64,000 nucleotides of DNA from Alviniconcha marisindica. Its lineage: Eukaryota; Mollusca; Gastropoda; Provannidae. The notes beneath the pieces were generated by a model. The model saw only the letters and a program-made list of their open reading frames with translations, was not told where the DNA came from and did no database searches. Location: contig JABMCL010002055.1 of NCBI GenBank assembly GCA_018857735.1, positions 1,288,501 to 1,352,500 of the forward strand, in the 5' to 3' direction. Below, piece by piece: positions 1 through 14,700 of the stretch (its first letter is position 1; every line of letters starts with the position of its first letter). Made by a program: the position numbers and the translations under genes.

Positions 1-760
1 CTGCTTGAGCTGACTGTTCAGTTCTAGACTGTGGTTTAGAGGTCTTTTGGGACAGAATCAAAATAGTACTGGCATTAAACACAGAACCTGTATAATAGAG
101 TTAGATATCAGAGCAGCTTAGCCATCTCTCTTTGGGGGGAAATTAGCCTAGTAAGTCCACTATTTGTGTTTGTCAAACACTATAGCACCTAGTATGAGTA
201 TTGTCCTGGGCAGAATCAGCAGAGTTAAAACAGACCCTGTATAGCACTCAGGTGCTTCACACTTCAACAGACCCTGTATAGCACTCAGGTGCTTCACACT
301 TCAGAGCGCTTTTAGCAGTCTTATGGGGCAGAATCAGCCCAGTAAATATAGAACCTATGCTGCAAGGCTCTTCACACGTTAGCAGTCATTTGGGGCAGTA
401 AGTAAGTAAGCTGGCGTTTTATGCCCAGTCGACCAGTGCAGTTATATCAGGGCCAATTTAGGGCAGAATCAGCCCAGTAAATACGAAACCTACGCAGCAA
501 GGTTCTTCACATTTCAGAGCACCTTTAGCAGCCTTTCAGAGCAGAATCAGCCCAGTAAATACAAAACCTACGCAGCAAGGTTCTTCACATTTCAGAGCCC
601 CTTTAGCAGCCTTTCAGAGCAGAATCAGCCCAGTAAATATAGAGCCTACGCTGCAAGATCCTTCCCACTTAAGAGCGTCCTTTGCAGTCTTTTTGGGCAG
701 AATCAGCACAGTAAGTATGTAACCTACGTAGCTTGGTTTTATCCCACTTTAGAGCACCCT
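1..760. repeat. Degenerate ~95-bp tandem array
   Basis: Units share CAGAATCAGCCCAGTAAATA, CCTACGCAGCAAGGTTCTTC and TTTAGCAGC; about seven copies, the best pair at about 470-640. A smaller duplication (AGACCCTGTATAGCACTCAG) is at 233-303. From 760 to 1490 I see only a short TG-rich tract (1310-1415). Confidence 0.8.
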
Positions 761-1494
761 TGTTGTCTTCAACATTAACAGGTTCATAGCTTCAGCTGCT
801 CTGTGCACACATAACGTTACTTACTGCATGCTTGTCAGGTGACTGACGCACTGTATGGGGCAAAGTCCCAAAGGGAAGGAACTGCAAAATCAAAATGTTA
901 AAATGACGTAGTTGACATATATGTAGGATTGGGATCCAGATCTGTGTATAAGATGTAAAAGTGTCGTAACTTTTGCTCCGTTGATGCTTTGATAAACAAC
1001 TTCCTGTGAGCTACTGTGTGTTTATGCTTGTTACAGAACATTATGATAGTAGGTGTAGAACCGGCTCTGCAAAATGATGTAAGAATAGGCTCTGCAAATT
1101 GTTGTTCTGCTTTTAGAATAAGAGTCTCAGCCTCAGTCCTGTACATGCTGACAGATGTCATTGATTACCGTGACACACACACTATTGGAATAATATATAA
1201 CCAACTGTTGGGACAGTTTTAGTTTTAGTGAAAGTCTCTCTCCCTCCCTATACAGCTGCCTATCTGTCTGTCTGTATGTGTGTTACTCGGTCTCTCTTTT
1301 ACAGAGCGCTTTGTGTGTGTGTGCATGCGTGTGTGCATGCGTGTGTGCGTGCGTGTTAAGATTAAATTGAGTGTGTGTGTGTGTTAAGATTAAATTGAGT
1401 GTGTGTGTGTGTTACTTAAGATTAAATTAAGGGTGTGACAGCATTTGTGTGAATGACACAGGCACCATTGTGAATGCTGCTGTGTATATATATT

Positions 1495-1652
1495 CTTACT
1501 TTTTATTTACTTGATTCCATTAAGTTTTTATTCTAAGCGAGTGAAATTGTACAAGTCTTTACTTACTTTGTATTTACTTGTTTATTATTTATCAAAGGCA
1601 GACAACTGAATTTCCTTTTTAAGGATTAATAAAGCATTATTGTATTGTATGG
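1495..1652 (+). mobile_element. Retroposon 3' tail just before exon 1
   Basis: AT-rich sequence ending GGATTAATAAAGCATTATTG then TATTGTAT, the usual look of a non-LTR element 3' end. It stops ten bases before the acceptor. Confidence 0.4.
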
Positions 1653-1662
1653 TAATCTACAG

Positions 1663-1848
1663 ACCTCGCTAGCTCAAGAATTGGACCAGACGGTGGGTGA
1701 ACGAGAGGCTCGCATCGCTGAGCTGACCGACGAGGTGGAGCAGCTGACGTCACAGCTGACGGAGCAGCAGGAGAAGGTGGAGCAGTTGCAGAGTGACAAG
1801 GCGGCACTGGAGGCTGAGCTTCAGCAGCGGGATGAGGACCTCAGTCAG
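1663..1848 (+). CDS. AKAP9-like: Scaffold exon 1 of window
   Basis: Acceptor CTACAG, donor CAG|GTGGCT, phase 0 to 0, 62 codons of coiled coil ([20 protein letters not shown]). It is the first exon visible; earlier exons are outside the window. The next intron holds two copies of a 50-bp unit (1950-2045) and a CA microsatellite. Confidence 0.85.
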
Positions 1849-2448
1849 GTGGCTCCCCCTCCCTTGTTGTAGTGGTTGTTTCATCGCATACCTGTTGTGA
1901 GGAAGCTGTTTCAAAGGCAGCATTGGGGAAGCTTGTGACAGACAGGCTGGAAGGCATATGTTGTTGTTGTTTTTTAGCCCATAGATACTATCTCAGGGTG
2001 GAGCACATATGTTGTTGTTGTTTTTTAGCACATAGATACTATCTTCAATGGACTAAACGGTTATGGTGAATCTGTGTAATGCAGCCAGTGTGGGAGATGA
2101 AAGATGGGCCGTTGGTTGCTTTTTCTGGCTTTTTTTAATTTATTTTTTTAAACAAAGATGCCTATCTTAGGACAGTACTTATAATAATTATGCAGACATC
2201 TGTGGAATATTCCCAGAAAAAAAATGCAACTCTAAATTCCTGATGGCTTGATAATTGGTTGGAGGGGTGGTGGTGGTAGTAGAAGAAAGCCAGGACAGTT
2301 AGTGTTCGAAAGGGCTGCGCTGAGGAGTCACTACTCGGTGCTTGATCTTCACTGCTCTGGTTTGGGTGAGGGTCAGGTTCACACATACACACATGTACGC
2401 ACACACTCATGCACACACACACACACACATGCACGCACGCACACACGC

Positions 2449-2481
<33 letters not shown>

Positions 2482-5400
2482 ACACACACACACACGCACA
2501 CACACACACACACACACACCACATACATCAAATTGACAGGACTGAGTAGCCGGATGGATATAGTTTGAAGTGGTGTGTTTTTTACATGGTGATGTGATGT
2601 GTTTATCCATCTGACAGCTTCAGGAGGAGAAGACCCAGAAGCAGGAGGTACTAGCAGAGAAGGACTCTCGTCTGGAACAGCTGGTGGAGCAGATCAATGG
2701 TCTCCAGACAGAAATCACCAGTCTCTCCACCTTCCAGGTAAGTGATGGGTCCTTCACCATTCATAGCATCCTTCTCCTGTCATAGCATCCACCACCTGTC
2801 ATAGCATCCATCACCTGTCATAGCATCCATCCCATGTCATAGCATCCTTCATTTGCCATAGCATACGTCACCCATCATAGTATCCATCACGTGTCTTAGC
2901 ATCCTTTGCCTGTCATAGCATCCTTCATGTCATACTCATAGCATCCTTAGCATCCATCATAACATCCTTCACCTGTCCTAGCATCCTTTGCCTGTCCTAG
3001 CATCCTTTACCTGTCATAGCATCCATCATAACATCATTCATGTCATATCGTCCTTCACCTGTCCTGGCATCCTTCGCCTGTCCTAGCATCCTTTACCTGT
3101 CATAGCATCCATCATAACATTCATGTCATAGCATCCTTTACCTGTCATAGCATCCATCATAACATCATTCATGTCATAGTGTCCTTCACCTGTCCTAGCA
3201 TCCTTCACCTGTCCTAGCATCCATCATAACATCCTTCACCTGTCCTAGCATCCTTCACCTGTCCTAGCATCCATCATAACATCCTTCACCTGTCCTAGCA
3301 ACCTTCACCTGCCCCAGCATCCTTTACCTGTCATAGCATCCATCATAACATCCTTCACCTGTCATAGCATCCTTCACCTGTCATAGCATCCATCATAACA
3401 TCCTTCACCTGTCATAGCGTCCTTCACCTGTTGTTGTTCCTTCACCTGTCATAGCATCCTTCACTTGTCATAACATCCTTCACTGGTCATAGTATCTTTC
3501 ACTGGTCATAACATCTGTCTCGTCTTTCACCTGTCATAGCACCTTTCACATGTCGTAGCATATTTCACATGTCATAGCATCCTTCACCTGCACTAGTTTT
3601 AGAGGGTCATTCAGGACAGTTTCTGTTTTCCTTCTAGTTTTCAGGACAGTAATCTTGAGTGGATCAGCCTGACGTCTTCACACAGAGACCCACTCTAATC
3701 TGTCTTCAAAGTTTCAGGTGCCTGAACACTTTTACACACAACTTGTACCCTTATATTAATCCTCAGCGGACCTCTTTGTGGTGTTGCGTGTTTCAGGTGG
3801 AGCTTCAGAAGGATTTTGACACTGTTCAGTCCATGCTGGATGAAAAAGAGCGTGAGATGGAGGCTCTGACCAAAGAGCTGCTCGACTCCCGCTCACTTCC
3901 TGAGGGATCCGATGTTTCTGTGAGCTGCTTTCTCTTCTGCTTTGCTTTTAGTCTTCACTTCAGCACACTTCATCAGAAATCCAAGTTGCTTCGTTAACTT
4001 TGACAACACTTGTCTTTTCACCACTCACCACTCACACATAATGATAATCGTGTAGTTTTTGGGGTTTTTTTTTTTTTTACTTACTTGGTGATGGGTTCTT
4101 AGTGGTGACTGGTTCACAAATGCTTTTTTTTTTAATTATTAATTTTTGTAAATGCCATTGCAATATTTTATGCATGCGTTTAATCATGGTGGCTTTCATA
4201 CTCATGCCAGTCTGATCCTTCCACTCTGTCACTTCATGAGTTTTTTGTTTACGGTTGTTGCATTGAAATGTTGTCACTTTACATTTTTATTTGGTTATTT
4301 GTTCTGAGCATAGCATCCTTCACTGGGTTATCTTTGTGTTTTGAGTCTGGTGGTGATGCTGTTTTGTGAAAAGAGATGTTGGGGCGTTGCTTGATTAAGG
4401 AGTTCAGGAACTGTCTTTTTAAGGGAACTGCTTTTCATAGACTAGTACTGGAAGTTTGTGTGTGGGTTTTTTTGGGTGGGGGGGGAGGGGGGGGATTGCA
4501 CCAGACTACTGCAAAATCAGATTAAAAAAACATTTAGGAGTTTTCCTAGCTAGTTTGTAATGTTTGCTAGAACAGCTTGAGAACCCTGTTTTGAGATCGT
4601 TGCCTGGTTGCAAGTGCTTCCCAAACGTGACCTCTATGTCACGGGTCTGTCCATTCGTCCCCTCCCTGCCCCAACCCCTCACCACCTCATGCCCCCCACC
4701 CCAACAAAGCGCCCACCATTGCCAGTAAAAAGTGTTCGCCTAGGCACCCACTAGCCCTGTCCCGTCTGTGATGGTGTTTGTGCTGGTATTGGGCACGGTG
4801 CATTTCGCAGGATCTGGAGGCGGAACTGGCGGCTGTACAACGACAGTTGCGAGAACAGTGCAACGTTGTGGACGAGAAGGAAGAAGAACTCTACGAGCTC
4901 AATGAGAAACTGGAAGCAATGGTAGTCTCCCTTTGCTGATGTCTTTGCAAAGCACTTACCTGACCTGTGTGCCATGTTGCCCTCTCTGTCTGTCTGATGC
5001 TCAGAAGTGTATGGATGTCAGCTTGAAGAGGAGGAGTGTTAGCGGCTTATAGAAAACCTGTGATTTAGGCACCAACGCATTGAAATAGGTTGAATTTCTC
5101 TTCCGTCCACTTTTTAGATAACGTAGTTTTGAGTTATCGTTCATGCCAAATTTAAGAAGTGGGTTTGAAATTTGGAGAGAGAAACCCCCTCCCAAAAAAC
5201 AACAACAACAAAACAACAACAACAACAAAACAACAACAACAACAAAAGCAACAACAACAACAACAAATCCTTAATGTACGTGCAATTGTTGTGTGTCTAC
5301 ATTCAGGAAGTGGGCCTGCATCCCCTTTTGCAGTCTCATTGAAATGCATTATTGAGTAAGGTGTAAGGGGGGAACAAAAGTAAGTGTAAGGAATCTCACT

Positions 5401-5646
5401 TAACTCCATCAGTGCAGAGACAAGAGGTCATACAGATCAAACATGAAAAAGAGAGTTGACTGAAAGAGTAATTGGATGGCCAACACAAGGTGCAGCCTTG
5501 ACAGGATTATAACACTGGTGACACTGAGACAGGTTGTGCAGAGGCAGTGCAGCTTAACCGTCATAAAAAACACCCCTCAGTATTATTTAACCTCTTCATA
5601 GCTAGATGTTCATTTCATTGTTGGTTCAGCCTGAATATATATACTG

Positions 5647-5731
<85 letters not shown>

Positions 5732-8700
5732 CGACCTAATTATTGTACTTAATACAGTAGCAAGGCAATGTTAGCATGTGCATGGAGCTGTCATATTATT
5801 TCCTTTTTGCCAAAAAACTAACACAAAAATGTAACCAGATTTGTGTGTGTGTGGATATATTAAGAGTTTGTGTGTAAGTTCTAACTGAAGAAAATTGCTG
5901 GTTAAAGCAGTGAAAGAGTTTTTAAAACGTTAGGATAAAGGAGCATTTGCTCATTTTTGTCGTGACTTTTTTTTTCTTTTTTTTTTGCGAAGCTTTTCTG
6001 TCTCTTGTATCCAAACAATTTTTTTAGGTTTAGATAAATTAGAAAGAAAATGATTAGATGTGCATTTTGCTTTGATTCAGATCAGTACATCATTTAATTT
6101 TGTTGTCTTGTGTGCATTGTTTGTCAAGACATCTGGAAACTACTAGTTAGGTACACACACACACACACCACATAATCAGCAGCGTACAATATATGTAATC
6201 GAGAGAGAGAGTAACCATTTGAAGATTCAAGACTCCTGATCTGTTGAGCAGCCCTCATTGTGAGTAATTCCTATAACATTTACAAGAATAATGCCTACTT
6301 TCAGGACTTTAACAAACATTTACACCAGTTCTCATGCTCTGACATACTCGTAGACTTTCATTCCACAAGAATTAGAACAGGCTGTTGATTCTGTGACTTT
6401 CTGTGTGAAAAATGAAATACACACATAAGTGAATAGCAGGTGAAGGATAGACAGGTTTAATAAAACGCAAACTGGGCACAAAATTTGATGGGAAGTGATC
6501 AAAGGAAGACATCTTTATGGAACACATCATCTGGAGCAAAAGAACCATGTCAGTGACAAATTGATGACTTTTCCGTCAGAGGTCAATTGTTTTTTGCTGC
6601 AAAAAAAGAAGAAGAAGGAAAAGTAACCAGAAAGTGATTGAAAGTGGCTATTCATGACCTTTTGTATGTAACAACATTGCACTTGCACTGTCCAGACTGT
6701 GTCCTTTGTGCTGTTTATCAGTTTAGCTTGATCAGAGGTAGGACCTGCACGGCGCTGATTTTAACATGTCACGACATTGCTGCGTAATTTTAGGTGAACA
6801 AACCCCAGTGAGCTGGATATTTGTATGTAACAACATTGCACTTGCACTGTCCAGACTGTGTCTTTGTGCTGTTTATCAGTTTAGCTTGATCAGAGGTAGG
6901 ACCTGCACGGCGCTGATTTTAACATGTCACGACATTGCTGCGTAATTTTAGGTGAACAAACCCCAGTGAGCTGGATATTTGTATGTAACAATTGCACTTG
7001 ATTTCCAGACTGTCTTTGTGTTTTATCAGTTTAGCTTGATCAGACGTAGGACCTGCACGGCGCTGATTTTAACATGTCACGACATTGCTGCGTAATTTTA
7101 GGTGAACAAACCCCAGTGAGCTGGATATTTGGCACTGTATAAACAACCTGGAAAAGATGTGTATTTCTAACTTCTTGTAGCCTTTGGAATTTTTGGTCCT
7201 GCATATATGCACGTTTTAATATATGGCTGGCTTGCATGCATTGTATTGCTGTTGTTTTTTTTTTGTTTTGTTTTTTTAAAGTTTATGTCACACTAGATGC
7301 TTTGTTCTGCATGCTTTTGTGGTGGAGGATGGGGGCTGGATGATTCTTTTAAATGTGCTTTGTTTTTATGGTTTATTATTGACCATTGTTCATATATATA
7401 TGTAAAACATTTGGGTTTTAATTTTGATTTTTGTTTCATTGTGTACACCTGTATAGTAACTCTGTATGCCTTAATAATACTATCCAGAAGTAAGATACTG
7501 GGAATGGTACGTATTTATAAGCTGTGTGTCAGTATTGAAGAGTAGGATGAAAGCATTACAATTTTTAGTATACATGTAAATTCTTAGATTTCTTTTCCTG
7601 ATAAATAAACCTTACTGTGTTGTGCCTTAAAACCAAGTTTGCGCAATAGATTGATATCACAATATCACCAGTAATCAGTTTTAAGAAGCTTCTGCATAGT
7701 GCCATGCCCCCACAGCTTATTTGGGCAGAAAGCACTTGAAGCGTTCACAGTTTACAATACAAACTCCAAGGGAAACCCTGGCAGCTGGTGTAAGCTTGAG
7801 CTCACTGACCCTCTCCCATTCCACGCCGGCTGTCCAGGAAGCCATCAAAGCAGAGCTGCAGTCGCTGAAGACGCAGCTGGCGGAGAAGGACAAGCAGCTG
7901 GAAAAGGACAGGAAGTCCCGCGCGGAGCTCCAGCAGGAAGTGTCGGAGAAGACGGAGCAGCTGGAGAAGGACCGGAAGCGTCTGGCAGAGCTGCGTCAGG
8001 AGCTGGAGGAGCTGCAGCGAGTGGAGCGTGGCAGTCGCGGCCGCGCCTACTCCTTCCCCAACCTGGATGTCAAGCCTATGGAGGACCAGGTGATCCTTCG
8101 TCTGCACTTTGCCCTCCCTGCACAGTCTGTCCCTAGGCACCTCCCCCTGTGGGCATCCTGCACCAGGGTGCTCTGGCTGGAGACATTCAGGTCCCCTCAG
8201 ATGAGAACCCAGAGCTACGGAAGGGTCTCTTTTTCTTCTTCTTTTAAGCCTGGAGTGGTGTCAGGTAGCTTGATGGGCATCCTGCACCAGGGTGCTCTGG
8301 CTGGAGACGTTTAGGTCCCCACGAATGAGAACCCAGAACTACTCAGAGCTCTCTTTTTCTTTTTTTCTTTTCTTTTTTAGCCTTGAGTGGTGTCAGACAA
8401 CCTGATGTGCTTTCCCTGCTGTAAACAATTCCGATTGCTACTGGTTTCTACCTTGTTAATACAGTTGAATTATTTTTCCTGAAAGTTTTCTTCAAACTGA
8501 AAGCTGCCTGTGATGTGAACAGTGAATCAGACTTTTGCTTGTGACCTGATTGATTCTGTGTCTCTCTGTGCCCAGTGAGATGACCATGTGCAGGCATTTG
8601 ACTGTGTGTTACACACCAGCAATCGCAATTCTGTGTCTGTCTCTTTGCTCAGTGAGATGACCTTGTGCAAGCATTTGACTGTGTGTTAAACACCAGGAAT

Positions 8701-11700
8701 CAGCCAAGAAGTGGGGTGCTACTTGTTATGAATGAAACTGTCAGATTACACGCGCCTGTGGGGATAACTCAGCTGGGTGGATGCAGGCATCATCCAGCAC
8801 CAGTGCATGCCCTCCCTGCTCTCCCCCACAGTTATTAGCCCTTCACACCCCCACCCCTGCACCACCCCACCGTTTTTACCTTGAAAGCTGTCCAGGCTAA
8901 GCGAAGGGCAGAAGGAGAGACCAGCACGGGCTGATAACCGAGGCACATCATGACCAGCTGTGAGACTAAGAGAAGGACCAGTAGAGATGAACCTCCTCCT
9001 TTCTCTGTGTGTGCCCAGGTGCGCGACCTGAAGACGGAGGTGTTCCACCTGGAGGGCGTGGTGAAGGACAAGGAGGAGCTCATTCGCTACCTGGAGGAGG
9101 AGAAGGCTGCGGAGGGCTCTCTGAAGGAGAAGGACCTGGCCGACCTGCGCCTACAGCTACAGGCCAATCAGGACAACATGGCCACCAGGGTGACGGAGCT
9201 GGAGGAGGAGCTGAAGGACTGGCAGCAGCGGTCAGTAGTCGGGGGCTGGGTGGACGTGGTGCTGTGCTCTGGGGTGGGGAGTGATTTTGTGGTGTGGACA
9301 GTGTGCTGGGGTGGAGACTGGTTTTGTGGTGTGCTGGTGTGGAGATTGATTTTGTGGTGTGATGGGGTGGAGATTGATTTTGTGGTGTGCTGGGGTGGAC
9401 AGTGATCTTGTGGTGTGGATGGTGTGCTGATGTGGAGTGATTTTGTGGTGTGGATGGTGTACTGGTGTGGAGACTGATTTTGTGGTGTGGATGGTGTACT
9501 GGTGTGGAGACTGATTTTGTGGTGTGGATGGTGTGCTGGTGTGGAGAGTGATTTTGTGGTGTGGATGGTGTGCTGGTGTGGAGAGTGCTTTTGTGGTGTG
9601 GATGGTGTGCTGGTGTGGAGAGTGCTTGTGTGGATGGTGTGCTGGTGTGGAGAGTGCTTGTGTGGATGGTGTGCTGGTGTGGAGAGTGCTTTTGTGGTGT
9701 GGATGGTGCACTGGGGTGGTGAGTCATTTTGTGGTGTGGATGGTGCACTGGGGTGGAGAGTCATTTTGTGGTGTGGATGGTGCACTGGGGTGGAGAGTCA
9801 TTTTGTGGTGTGGATGGTGCACTGGGGTGGAGAGTCATTTTGTGGTGTGGATGGTGCACTGGGGTGGAGAGTCATTTTGTGGTGTGGATGGTGCACTGGG
9901 GTGGAGAGTCATTTTGTGGTGTGGATGGTGCACTGGGGTGGAGAGTCATTTTGTGGTGTGGATGGTGCACTGGGGTGGAGAGTCATTTTGTGGTGTGGAT
10001 GGTGCACTGGGGTGGAGAGTCATTTTGTGGTGTGGATGGTGCACTGGGGTGGAGAGTGATTTTGTGGTGTGGATGGTGCACTGGGGTGGAGAGTCATTTT
10101 GTGGTGTGGATGGTGCACTGGGGTGGAGAGTCATTTTGTGATGATGGTGTACTAGTGTGGACAGTGATGTTGATAGTGTAGTGTACTTGTGTGGAAGTTG
10201 ATTTTATGATGTTGATGGTGTTGTGGATGACGTGCTGATGTGGAGAGGGATTTTGTGATGTGGATGGTTTTCTGGTGTTGATCATATGGACAGTGCACTG
10301 GTGTAGACAGTGATTTTGTGATGTGGATGGTTTCCTGAGTGATCATGTGGTGTTGATTGTGTGGCTGGGATGGGTGATATGCAAAGGCCTTGTTGAGAGA
10401 AAATGCTCGAACCATGATGCAAATATCTAAATGAATAATCCCAGAGTGTTGACCTGACCAGTTCCCCCTCTCACCACAGGCTGGCAGACGTGGAGTCCCA
10501 GAAGCAGGATGAGCTGGAGAACCTCCAGCAGCAGCTCAGCAGGCAGTCAGAGATGGTCCAGCAGCTGGAGATGGAGCAGCAGACTCTCCAGCAGCAGGGC
10601 CAGGAGGACAGCTCCACCATCAGCGGCCTGCAGAGGGAGGTCGCTCAACTGGAGGAACAGCTGGCCCAGGCCAAGGTGAGCGGCCACAGGCTGACAAACT
10701 GCATGCCTCTCCTTTGACGCCCACATCAGGGCACTGCGGGCACAGAAATTAGTGTCCTGCTGGGCTCCGGAGTTGTTGTCGAGGGTTGTCCCTTTGAAAG
10801 CCTGGAGCAGGTCGGAATGTATAGCCATGATGCATGCTTCGCCCACTGAGATCTGCTCATTTGGACAGAGTTGTGTTTGGTGTTGACTGTGTTGTGTTGT
10901 GTTAGTGGGACTGTTTTGATGGAGTTGCATTTGATGTTGATTGTGGACTATTTTGACCGAGTTGTGTGATGTTTTTGTGTGTGCTTGGAGCTGACGCAGA
11001 AGAATTTTGAATGTGTGAGGCAACCTGGTGTGACCCTATGATGGGACGTTAAAGTCCAACTAACTCCTCCCTTGACACATCTACGAATTGGCTTGTCGCT
11101 TAGGATGAACAAAGGGAGATCAGCTGTGATTTTCCAAGGAGCCACCCTGTCGCAGAGTAAGTGATGGTGAGCTGGACTGCATCTATGTATCAGGCCACAT
11201 TGGTTTTCCTGTAGTCTTTTCTTCTAGTCAGAGCTGTTGCTGAAAGTAATGGATGCATTGCTGTTTTAGGGCAAGAGCATCACCACAGGTGACATGAAGG
11301 CGCTGCAGCAGACCATGCTGGTTTCCCTGCGGTCTTTTCTAGCCAGAGGTGGTGCTAGCAGTAATGGATGCATTGCTGTTTTAGAGCAAGAGCATTGCCA
11401 CAGATGACTTGAAGGCACTGCAGCAGACCATGCTGGTTTCCCTGCGGTCTTTTCTAGCCAGAGGTGGTGCTCGCAGTAATGGCTGCATTGCCGTTTCAGA
11501 GCGAGAGCATCGGCACAGACGGCATGAAGGCGCTGCAGGAGAGGCCTCCGCAGGCCTCGCTGGTTTCCCTGTAGTCTTCTGTAACCAGAGGCGGTGCTGA
11601 AACAGTAAAAGTAATGGTTGCACTGCTGTTTCAGAGCGAGAGCATCGCCACGGATGACGTGAAGGCGCTGCAGGAGAGGCTGCAGCAGACCAGTGAGCGG

Positions 11701-14700
11701 GTGGTGGAGCTGGAGCAGCAGCTGACAGAGTCCCAGACCCGCCTCGACCAGACTGCCACCCAGCTGGCCGAGAGGGAGGAGCAGATACAGCAGGTGGGTC
11801 CCTCCCTCCCTCCCTTGCTTGCTTGCTTGCTAAAACAAGCTTGCTTGCTTGTCTTCTTGACTGTAGTCACAGACGGTGAGACTGATGTGGTGAGAATGAA
11901 AGAGCAGCTAACACCTGGAAAAATTGTCAGTTATTGTCTTCCAGCAGTTTGCCTTCCAGCACATTCAGAAAAATCAGGTTGTGTATACTGATCATTGGTG
12001 GAAGCTGGTGTACCTTTTTCTTTTCAACCACAAAGGTATATTTCCTGTCACCAACAGATAAAGAGAATGCTTTAAACAAATTACCAGGTCTGGACGAGAG
12101 CTGGGTAAGATTTTAGGTGGCAACTGTTTTCCTGCATGCACAAGACTGCAGTATATATGCTGTGTTTCATTCCATTCAGACATCTGTACTCTGGCTTTAG
12201 AGAAACGTTGACTATCTATTCATTTGTTGTTGTTGTTTTTAATTATTTGCGCTTTATTTTTGGGGGTTTTATTTTTTATTTTTTTACTGCAAAGTACAAA
12301 CAACATGTACAAAGCACATACTTTTTGTTTATTTATTTGTTTGATTAAAAAAAAATCATGCACGATACAGCGGACAGAACATTGTCATTCTGCTGAACTC
12401 CACAGCTGCAGGCAGAGGTGCAGGCCCTTCAACAGGAGGCCCGCCAGCAACAGCAACAGCAGCAGCAGCAACAACAGCGGCAGCAGCAGCAGGAAGCGCA
12501 GACTCCAGATGAGGTGGCGTGCCCCAAGACCCCAGACAGCAGCGAGGACGGTGAGGCGGACGAGAGGCTGAAGGACGTGCTGTCCAGGGCCCAGCACATG
12601 CAGACCCTGGTGCGCGAGAGCTTGTCCTCCTCCCTCCCCATCTCGGGGCAGGCAGAGGCATTCAGCCTGTCGCGCTGGGAGTCGGAGCCTGGACTGTCTT
12701 CCAGCGTCAGTCCCGAGGTGAGAGGGCATCACTGGTCTCTTCTCAGTCAGCCTAACAACACAGTCTGCATCAGTGCTTTTTTTTGGTCTTTTTTCTTTTT
12801 TTTTGTCTGTTCACTCGTTTGTGCTGGAACTGGCCATGCACCCAAATGGCTGGAGGAGACTGGTGTTCACGCAGCTGCTTCTCTGAAGTATGTTCTGGTT
12901 ACTTACCTTTCAGTGTGCTGTGTTTGATCTCCTGAGAGAATTCTGTGTTGATAAAGCAGCAGGCTACCTTCGCATGTGCACACAAAAACTGTCAGCTTTC
13001 ACCTAGTCCCGTTTAGTACGGGAAATCTTTTGTTGTCTTAATAAGACAAGGGGTTGTACCATCACAGAAAATATCAGCTTTCACCTGGTCAAATTTAGCA
13101 TGGAAAATGATCTTGTTTAGTAGTAGTGATTTACGCTGTTTACATTACTTTATTTCAGATCACTGGCAGCAAATTTTTGCTATTTGCATTGGGTTGAGTT
13201 GGATTGTTGCTGCTGCTGTTACTGGATTTTTTTATTAAAAAAAAAATATTATTCTTTAATTTCTTCTGCTTGATTACTTTTTCATTTCTAGTACAGTAGT
13301 AGCTGAACATTGTTAGCATTTTATATAAGCTGAAGACCAGTTTGAAGAATTTAGTTTGTGTGTTGACTTGCCTAGTTCTTAACTGAATCACCTGTTCACG
13401 TTTTGGGGGCATTTTTGTTCTGTACTCACTCACCCTCTTGTTTGGAGTGATTCCCACGATATACCTAATTTTCACATGTACACCGAGTGAAATATAGCTG
13501 GCACACGTCTTCTGGTAACCATGACCACCTTTCTCTCACTCAGTGCTTCTTGCAGTGAGTGATTGTGCTTGTCCTGGGTGTTTGTCTCGGTGGAAAAGCC
13601 TGAATTTAAAGCATCATAACCACGGCAGCTGGTAACCACAGCAGCTGGAGGAGTATGGGTTTGAGGCCCCTCCCCCCACCCCCCTACACCCCCAACTCCA
13701 TTCGATATTCACTCCCATTGCTTCACCCCACTGTCTCAACAACCCTCTCAAACTCGTTCTAATGTTGACCACCACTGGAAGGAAAAACGTGATGTGAAGT
13801 CCAAGGAACTTGAAAACCTACACTGTTAGTCTCTTCCTTTCCCTGATGAGATAATAAAGTAATCTTGAATCTTGAATCCCGAAGCATATTCTCAGTAGTC
13901 CCTGCAGCTCAAAATGCATCATTTATATCGGATCGGGGGTGGGGTGGGGAGGGCCACAAGAGCTGAAGTACATGGAGATGCCTGGTGTCGAGCCCAGTCC
14001 AGCTTGGGCTTTGGCCAGCCAGGCGTGCCTCCAGTCGCGCCGCGTGCACCCCAGAGGCTCCAGTTAGCAAACTACACAGTGACAAAGTGAGGAAAGGAGG
14101 AGGAGAGAGTGGCCGAGCGGCAACGTCCACCCTTGTGTTGACAGATGATGGCACAGGCTCAGGACACGGAGTTGTGGCTGCGGCGCCAGCAGCGAGAGCT
14201 GGCCTCCAAAAACCGCGAGCTGGCCACCGTGCGAGAAGAGCTGGAGGCCTGGCTGAGGCGCAAGGACCGCACTGCCCCCACCCATGAGTACTCCGCCTCC
14301 GTAATGACCATGACCCTTAGACTGCAGGTCAGCATGCTAGGCAGGGTCCAGGACGTTGGGTGAAGGGTCAAGGACGCTGATTGGTGTCTGCTGGGGAGGT
14401 CCTCAATAGAAACCCTTTCCTCCTTTCCTCCTTACTAGACATGGTAAAAGATACTGTCCCACATTTTCCATCTTGACAGTGACTCAAGCCAGTGCTTTAA
14501 CCTCACACACTGTACCACGTTTACCGTGTTAAAAATTAAATGTCTGATTACCGTCACCTTGTTAGCAAAATGCATTTTGTTATATTTGCACACTAATCAC
14601 TATAAAATATTTTTTATGATTCAAGGAAAGGCGTGCAAATAGAAAATATCTACCAAGCTCACATCCTTAACAAAATTATAAAGCCGCAAGAAAAGAAAAA

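Noticed and set aside
9080..10181. Long open frames (up to 222 codons) on both strands
   Set aside because: They are translations of the 37-base minisatellite and lack coding character; exon 6 splices at its edge.
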